From positions 1 through 37,870 of the forward strand of contig CAJLCG010000011.1 in NCBI GenBank assembly GCA_905205085.1: a stretch of 37,870 nucleotides of DNA. Direction: 5' to 3'. Position 1 is the first letter of the stretch, and each line of letters starts with the position of its first letter. Both the position numbers and the translations under genes were made by a program. Source of the DNA: an uncultured Oscillospiraceae bacterium (lineage in GTDB: Bacteria > Bacillota > Clostridia > Oscillospirales > Oscillospiraceae). A model generated the notes under the pieces. That model was not told the DNA's origin. It saw nothing but the letters and a program-made list of their open reading frames with translations, and made no database searches. Of this stretch, positions 32,089 through 37,870 are shown one piece after another.

Positions 32089-32639
32089 GTTTTTGGACTA
32101 ATTTTGCGGCCAAACATCCCGGAGCCGCCAAGTGGATCCGGGAGGGCGGCCTGTTCGTTATCGTCAGCAACGTCATCACTGTCTTTAAGTACGTCCTGCT
32201 GACCTTCCTGCCCGCCGCCTTTGCCGGTTTGCCCATGGTGGACTTTGGCTGGCCGGGCATCCCCATCACCCTGTTTGGTGAGACCTTCCAGTGGAACATC
32301 CTGGGCTACGACGTGGACCACGGCGGCCTGCCCTACTTCTGCGCCTACATGGTTGCCATGGTCATCGGTGAGTGCATCAACTTCCCCCTCCAGCGCAACC
32401 TGGTCTTCCGCAGCAAGGGTAACCTGGCCTATCAGATCCTGTGGTATGTCATTGCCTTCTGCATCATCACCTGCATCGTCAACTCCATCAACTGCATCTG
32501 GATGGCGGTGGCAGGCCTGTTCGTGCCCGCCTTCATCTACAACATCGGTACCGTGGTGCTTAACGGCGGTATCTCCATGGTGATCTTCTTCTTCGTCAAC
32601 AAGATCATCTTCCCTGAGGGCGAGGCCCAGAAAAAGTAA
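32085..32639 (+). CDS. Small membrane protein, GtrA-like
   Basis: 184 aa with about four membrane segments (22-46, 85-105, 117-142, 150-172). The NFPLQRNLVFRSKGN stretch (about 103-117) resembles the GtrA/PF04138 motif with a conserved Asn and Arg before the third segment. GtrA-like proteins are thought to help move lipid-linked sugars across the membrane, but many are uncharacterised. The GTG start overlaps the GH3 stop by 4 bases, so they are translated together. The segment between the first two helices (about 45-85) is longer than I would expect. Assignment is by eye and moderate. Confidence 0.65.
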   Translation: MSFWTNFAAKHPGAAKWIREGGLFVIVSNVITVFKYVLLTFLPAAFAGLPMVDFGWPGIPITLFGETFQWNILGYDVDHGGLPYFCAYMVAMVIGECINFPLQRNLVFRSKGNLAYQILWYVIAFCIITCIVNSINCIWMAVAGLFVPAFIYNIGTVVLNGGISMVIFFFVNKIIFPEGEAQKK

Positions 32640-32656
32640 TACTCTTCCTTCCCGCT

Positions 32657-32692
32657 AAGGCGTCTCCGGCAACAAGCCGGAGGCGCCTTTTG
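32657..32692 (+). terminator. Intrinsic terminator of the GH3 operon
   Basis: A 14-bp stem (AAGGCGTCTCCGGC / GCCGGAGGCGCCTT, one wobble) with a 5-base loop, followed by TTGTTTCTTTTTT. Confidence 0.9.
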
Positions 32693-32771
32693 TTTCTTTT
32701 TTCCATTTTTCTGCCCCATTTTCCTACCTTTGTCTGAAACCTGCCGAATCTGAAACTTTTCTGAATTGCCC

Positions 32772-32800
32772 TTGCAATTTCTTTGACGCTTTGCTATAAT
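32772..32800 (+). promoter_or_regulatory. Promoter of the liv operon
   Basis: TTGCAA (32772-32777), 17 bases, TATAAT (32795-32800) with extended TGC. One of the strongest promoters in the window. Confidence 0.88.
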
Positions 32801-32881
32801 AAACCACAAGTTCACATGGACATTTGTCTTTTGTGTGTGGACATTCGGGATTCTGCCCGAAAAAGATTGGAGGAAAGCAAA

Positions 32882-34087
32882 ATGAAACGATTTTTGGCTT
32901 TGGCTATGTCCTGCGCCCTGATGGTCTCCGCTCTGGCCGGCTGCGGCAACAGCAGCTCCGGCGGCTCCAATTCCAGCGGCGGCTCCACCTCCGGCGACAA
33001 GGTAGTCAAGATCGGCGTGTTTGAGCCCGCCTCCGGCGACTCCGCTTCCGGCGGCAAGAAGGAAATGCTGGGCATGCAGTATGCCAACTCCGAGACTCCC
33101 ACCGTCACCGTGGGCGGCGAAGAGTACAAGGTGGAATTGGTTCCTGCGGACAATGGCTCCTCCACCGACAAGGCTCCCACCGCGGCCGCTCAGCTGGTCA
33201 GTGAGGGCGTGGCCCTGGTGCTGGGCTCCTACGGCTCCGGCGTGTCCATCGCAGCTGGCCCCACCTTCGGCAGCGCGGGCATCCCCGCCATCGGCGTGAC
33301 CTGCACCAACCCCAACGTCACCGCCGGCAACGACTACTACTTCCGCATCTGCTTCCTGGACCCCTTCCAGGGCACTGTCCTGGCCAACTTCTCCATGGAT
33401 AAGTTCCAGGCCAAAACCGCCTACTGCCTGGGCGAGGCGGGCAACGAGTACGACCAGGGCCTGATCGCCTTCTTTAAGCAGGCCTTTGAGGCCGCCGGCG
33501 GCAAGGTCATCACCGACTCCTTCCCCACCAACAACTCCGACTTCAACTCCTACCTGAACAAGGCCAAGGACCAGGGCGCCGACGTTATCTTTACCCCCGT
33601 GTCCATCGCCTATGCCACTCAGATCATCACCCAGGCCGCCTCTCTGGGCCTGGATATCCCCTTCGTAGGCTCTGACACCCTGGACGATAACATGGTCCTG
33701 GAGGCTGCCAAGGGCACCAACATTCAGCTGTACGTGTCCACCTTCTATCAGGAGGGCGGCAACCCTGACTTCGACGCGGGCATTAAGAACTACATCAACA
33801 CCGCCTCCGGCGCCCTGGACGCCAACGGCGGCAACGACACCGTAGCCGCGGTCACCGCCATGGGCTATGACGCCTACTACGTGGCCCTGGAGGCCATCAA
33901 GAAGGCCGACAGCGTGGACCCCGCCGCCATCAAGGCCGCCCTGTGGGATGTGGAGTATGACGGCGTGTCCGGCCACATCGCCTTTGACGACACCAACGGC
34001 GACGCCGTGCGTGACACCGCCTACATCAAGCACTCCACCAACGACGGTGCCTGGGAGCTGGAGACCCAGCAGACGGTAGCTCAGTAA
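32882..34087 (+). CDS. livJ: Branched-chain amino acid ABC transporter, substrate-binding lipoprotein
   Basis: 401 aa. Signal peptide with lipobox LAGC (Cys21), a Ser/Gly linker, then a type I periplasmic-binding fold of the LivJ/LivK family (KIGVFEPASGD, LVLGSYGSGVSIAAGP, FVGSDTLDD). It captures leucine, isoleucine, valine or related ligands outside the cell and delivers them to the LivHM channel. The start at 32882 follows GGAGGAA and gives a normal lipoprotein signal; an upstream ATG does not. Strong hairpins after the gene suggest that its mRNA is more abundant than that of the downstream genes. True ligand preference is not determined. Confidence 0.93.
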   Translation: MKRFLALAMSCALMVSALAGCGNSSSGGSNSSGGSTSGDKVVKIGVFEPASGDSASGGKKEMLGMQYANSETPTVTVGGEEYKVELVPADNGSSTDKAPTAAAQLVSEGVALVLGSYGSGVSIAAGPTFGSAGIPAIGVTCTNPNVTAGNDYYFRICFLDPFQGTVLANFSMDKFQAKTAYCLGEAGNEYDQGLIAFFKQAFEAAGGKVITDSFPTNNSDFNSYLNKAKDQGADVIFTPVSIAYATQIITQAASLGLDIPFVGSDTLDDNMVLEAAKGTNIQLYVSTFYQEGGNPDFDAGIKNYINTASGALDANGGNDTVAAVTAMGYDAYYVALEAIKKADSVDPAAIKAALWDVEYDGVSGHIAFDDTNGDAVRDTAYIKHSTNDGAWELETQQTVAQ

Positions 34088-34119
34088 GCTCCCCGCCCCG
34101 CAATTGATTTGATTTACGG

Positions 34120-34208
34120 TTTGGCGGGGGCCCCCTCGGGTCCCCGCCAATTCTGTATCCACCCTCCCGCTGGGCCGCCCCAAAAGGAGGCGGTCTCCCC
34201 TCTTTTTG
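34120..34208 (+). terminator. Hairpins between livJ and livH (attenuator-like)
   Basis: TTGGCGGGG (34121-34129) pairs with CCCCGCCAA (34142-34150). A second structure involves CCCAAAAGGAG and CTCTTTTTGGG (about 34178-34210, one mismatch) with a T-run within its right arm. Such hairpins often cut expression of the membrane and ATPase genes relative to the binding protein. Confidence 0.6.
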
Positions 34209-34246
34209 GGACTGTCCAGCAAAACTTTGACTGAGGAGGAAATTCC

Positions 34247-35131
34247 ATGGAATTTTTCATCTCCACCCTGCTGTTCGGCATCTCGGTGGGCGGACAATAT
34301 GCCCTGATCGCCATCGGTTACACCATGGTATACGGCATTTTGCGTCTCATTAACTTCGCCCACGGCGACGTGTTCATGGTGGCAGGCCTTCTGGGCATCT
34401 ATCTCAGCGCCTCCTTCCCCCTGTATGTGGCCCTGCCCCTGGTGGTCATCCTGACGGTGGCCCTGGGCTTCTGCATTGAACGCGTGGCCTACAAGCCCCT
34501 GCGCTCCGCCCCCCGTATGAGCGTGATGATCTCCGCCATCGGCGTGAGCTATCTGCTTCAAAACACCGCCACCTACGTCACCGGCGGTCAGCCCATGATC
34601 TACCCCTCCCTCCCCTTCCTGTCCGACACCATCACCGTGGCGGGCACCTCCATCAAGTGGGTGGTCATCCTCACCCCCTTCCTGGTGGTGGCTCTGGTCA
34701 TCCTGCTCACCCTGCTTATCAACCGCACCAAGGTGGGCATGGCCATGCGTGCCGTAGCCAAGGATTTTGAGACCAGTCAGCTCATGGGCATCAAAATCAA
34801 CTCCGTCATCTCCATCACCTTTATCATCGGCTCCGCTCTGGCGGCCATCGGCTCCATGCTCTACTTCACCACCTACTCCTCCGTGGTACCCACCGTGGGC
34901 TCCATGCCCGGCCTGAAGGCCTTTGTGGCCGCGGTGTTCGGGGGCATCGGCTCCATCCCCGGCGCGGTGATCGGCGCCTTCCTCATCGGCATCTGCGAAA
35001 ACTTCGTCAAGATCCTGCCCTTTGAGGGAGCCACCACCTTCGTGGACGCCTTTACCTTTGCCCTGCTCATCATCATTCTGGTCTTTAAGCCCACCGGCCT
35101 GTTCGGTGAAAAGGCCACGGATAAGGTGTAA
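34247..35131 (+). CDS. livH: Branched-chain amino acid ABC transporter permease LivH
   Basis: 294 aa with about eight membrane segments. Typical LivH blocks: QYALIAIGYTMVYGILRLINFAHGDV at the N-terminus (26 residues, shown here by its ends), MRAVAKDFETSQLMGI as the coupling loop, and VFGGIGSIPGAVIGAFLIG. It forms one half of the translocation channel with LivM. AGGAGG precedes the ATG, and the next gene starts 12 bases after its stop. Confidence 0.94.
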   Translation: MEFFISTLLFGISVGGQYALIAIGYTMVYGILRLINFAHGDVFMVAGLLGIYLSASFPLYVALPLVVILTVALGFCIERVAYKPLRSAPRMSVMISAIGVSYLLQNTATYVTGGQPMIYPSLPFLSDTITVAGTSIKWVVILTPFLVVALVILLTLLINRTKVGMAMRAVAKDFETSQLMGIKINSVISITFIIGSALAAIGSMLYFTTYSSVVPTVGSMPGLKAFVAAVFGGIGSIPGAVIGAFLIGICENFVKILPFEGATTFVDAFTFALLIIILVFKPTGLFGEKATDKV

Positions 35132-35143
35132 GGAGGTAGCGCT

Positions 35144-36291
35144 ATGATTCAAGAGAAACGAAGCAAACGGGGTGCCCTGCTGGGGCTGGCCGCCTCGATT
35201 CTGGTGCTGGTTGTGGTGATCGTGCTGGAGAACACCCTCGCCCCCACCAGCCAGCTGTTTGTGGTACTGAAAAAGGGCGCGGTCTACTCCCTGGTGGCCG
35301 TGTCCATGAACCTGGTCAACGGCTTTACCGGCCTGTTCTCCCTGGGCCAGGCGGGCTTTATGCTGCTGGGCGCCTACACCTACGCCATCCTCACAGTGCC
35401 TGTGGCCGCCAAGGACACGGTGTATTACCTGTTCGGCGGCTCGGCGGTGAAGTTCTCCCTGCCCGACCTGTTTGGCGGGGTGGACACCCCGGCCGGTCTC
35501 ATTCTGGGCGTGCTGCTGGCCATCCTGCTGGGCGGCTGTGTGGCGGCCTTCTTTGCCTGGCTCATCGGCCTGCCGGTGCTGCGCCTCAAGAGCGACTACC
35601 TGGCCATTGCCACCCTGGGCTTTGCCGAGATCATCCGGGCCATCTTCCAGTGGCAGGCCCTGGGCCCCATCACCAACGGCGCCAACATGATTACCCAGAT
35701 CCCCACCTTCAACAACTTCAACATCACCGACTCCAGCGGCAAGGTGGTGTTCTACCTGTCCTCCTTCTTCCCCATGCTCATCATGATCATCTGCGTGGCC
35801 ATCATCGTCATGCTCATCAACTCCTCTTACGGCCGGGCCTTCAAGGCCATCCGGGAGGACGAGATCGCCGCCGAGGCCATGGGCATCAACCTGGCCAAGC
35901 ACAAGATGCTCTCCTTTGTCATCAGCTCCTTCTTCTCCGGCGTGGGCGGCGCTCTGTTTGCCATGTTCGCCAACAATGCCCAGGCCAAGGTGTACACCTC
36001 CACCATGACCTATGAGATCCTGCTCATCGTGGTTATTGGCGGCATCGGCTCCATCTCCGGCTCCGTCCTGTCCACCTTCCTGTATGTGGCCTGCTCCGAG
36101 TGGTGGCTGCGCGGCCTGGACATGGGCTCCTTCCTGGGCATCAAGCTGGGTCTGTTCCGCAACGGCTTCCGCATGGTGGTCTTCTCTGTGGTCATCATGA
36201 TCGTGGTGCTGTTCTTCCGCCAGGGCATCATGGGCAACAAGGAAATCACAGACCTGCTCAAACCCCGTAAGAAAACCAAGGAGGTGGCAAA

Positions 36292-36295
<4 letters not shown>
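35144..36295 (+). CDS. livM: Branched-chain amino acid ABC transporter permease LivM
   Basis: 383 aa with about nine or ten membrane segments. LivM signatures include LVNGFTGLFSLGQAGFMLLG, LRLKSDYLAIATLGFAEI, the coupling helix AIREDEIAAEAMGIN and the GGIGSISGSV block. It pairs with LivH to form the channel. AAGGAGGT lies upstream. Its TGA overlaps the livG ATG (ATGA), so membrane and ATPase subunits are translationally coupled. Confidence 0.94.
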
Positions 36296-37129
<834 letters not shown>

Positions 37130-37143
<14 letters not shown>

Positions 37144-37825
37144 TGAATTGAAGGTACGCTACGGCGGCATCGAAGCCGTCAAGGGCATCACCTTTGAGGT
37201 GCCTGAGCGTAAGATCGTTACCCTCATTGGAGCCAACGGTGCGGGCAAGTCTACCACCCTTCGTACCATCGCCGGACTGGTGAAGCCTGCCCACGGCCGC
37301 ATCCACCTCCAGGGGGAGGACATTACCGCCCTCAGCCCCGACCGCATCGTTTCCAAGGGCATCACCCTGGTGCCCGAGGGCCGCCACGTGTTCCCCGACC
37401 TCACGGTGCTGGAGAACCTGAAGATCGGCGCCTACCTGCGCCGGGACAGCCTGGACGACGACCTCAACTGGGTCTATGAGCTCTTCCCCCGCCTCAAGGA
37501 GCGCTCCTGGCAGGCAGCGGGCACCCTGTCCGGCGGCGAGCAGCAGATGCTGGCTGTGGGCCGGGCCCTCATGTCCCGCCCCAAGATCATCATGATGGAT
37601 GAGCCCTCCCTGGGCCTGGCCCCCATTGTGGTGAAGGGCATCTTTGACATCATCAAGGAGATCAACCGCCAGGGCGTCACCGTGCTGCTCATCGAGCAAA
37701 ACGCCAACATGGCCCTGCGCATTGCCGATGTGGCCTATGTGCTGGAGACCGGCAAGCTTACCCTGTCCGGCTCGGGCAAAGAGCTGCTCAACAACGAACA
37801 AGTGAAGAAGGCCTATCTGGGCTGA
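37130..37825 (+). CDS. livF: Branched-chain amino acid ABC transporter ATPase LivF
   Basis: 231 aa. Walker A GANGAGKST, signature LSGGEQQMLAVGRAL, Walker B IIMMDEPSLGLAP and the EQN switch (LLIEQNANMAL) are intact, the last being typical of LivF. It completes the ATPase pair of the transporter. The start at 37130 lies inside the end of livG and follows GGGGGTGG. It is the last gene of the operon: a terminator begins within 50 bases. Confidence 0.94.
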
Positions 37826-37837
37826 CATTTGATTCCA

Positions 37838-37870
37838 CAAAAAAATGCCGCCTGCGGAGTAATTCCGCAG
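37838..37870 (+). terminator. Terminator of the liv operon, cut by the window end
   Basis: AAAAAAATGCCGC leads into CTGCGGA (37852-37858), which pairs with TCCGCAG (37864-37870). The rest of the right arm and the T-run would lie beyond the window. Confidence 0.7.

Overview
The window reads as a chromosomal segment of a GC-rich, gut-type Firmicute, most likely in the Oscillospiraceae/Flavonifractor-Intestinimonas sphere (inference). The signs are strong Shine-Dalgarno sites, sigma-A-like promoters with 17-bp spacers, two LCP proteins, DHHW/MBOAT/DUF4358 surface-acylation genes, an XRE regulator with small membrane proteins, a LytTR/GHKL two-component pair, and two GH3 beta-glucosidases. No tRNA, rRNA, CRISPR array, transposase or phage gene was seen.

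Layout. 1-3.7 kb (minus): DHHW protein, MBOAT acyltransferase and a Big2/DUF4358 lipoprotein, probably one extracytoplasmic acylation module. 3.8-6.5 kb (plus): CadC-type regulator with its operator, a free-standing HMA metallochaperone and a P1B-type Zn/Cd/Pb ATPase. 6.5-9.07 kb (minus): XRE regulator, three paralogous small membrane proteins carrying a DERN motif, and an RluA-type pseudouridine synthase; the promoter carries three evenly spaced operator palindromes. 9.1-15.2 kb (plus): hemW, murA, a walJ-like MBL hydrolase, rlmH and a phosphohexomutase. 15.6-20.0 kb (minus): M20 amidohydrolase, two tandem LCP paralogs and a CYTH protein. 20.1-21.4 kb (plus): RlmI-like rRNA methyltransferase. 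21.4-24.25 kb (minus): acyl-CoA synthetase and 6-phosphofructokinase. 24.4-26.5 kb (plus): LytTR response regulator and GHKL sensor kinase. 26.7-32.6 kb (plus): a membrane-anchored GH3 with swapped domain order, a conventional GH3 and a small GtrA-like membrane protein. 32.8-37.8 kb (plus): a complete branched-chain amino acid ABC transporter (livJ-H-M-G-F), ending in a terminator cut by the window edge.

Most units are housekeeping or transport. The parts that look least described are the XRE/DERN-protein operon with its 23-bp-phased operators, the tethered domain-swapped GH3 with its downstream partners, and a repeated two-hairpin element found at 2-57 and 15195-15250 (50 of 56 bases identical). 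Several regulatory palindromes, including a 16-bp-arm inverted repeat at the acyl-CoA synthetase promoter, are visible directly. All function calls rest on motif recognition by eye; no database search was run.
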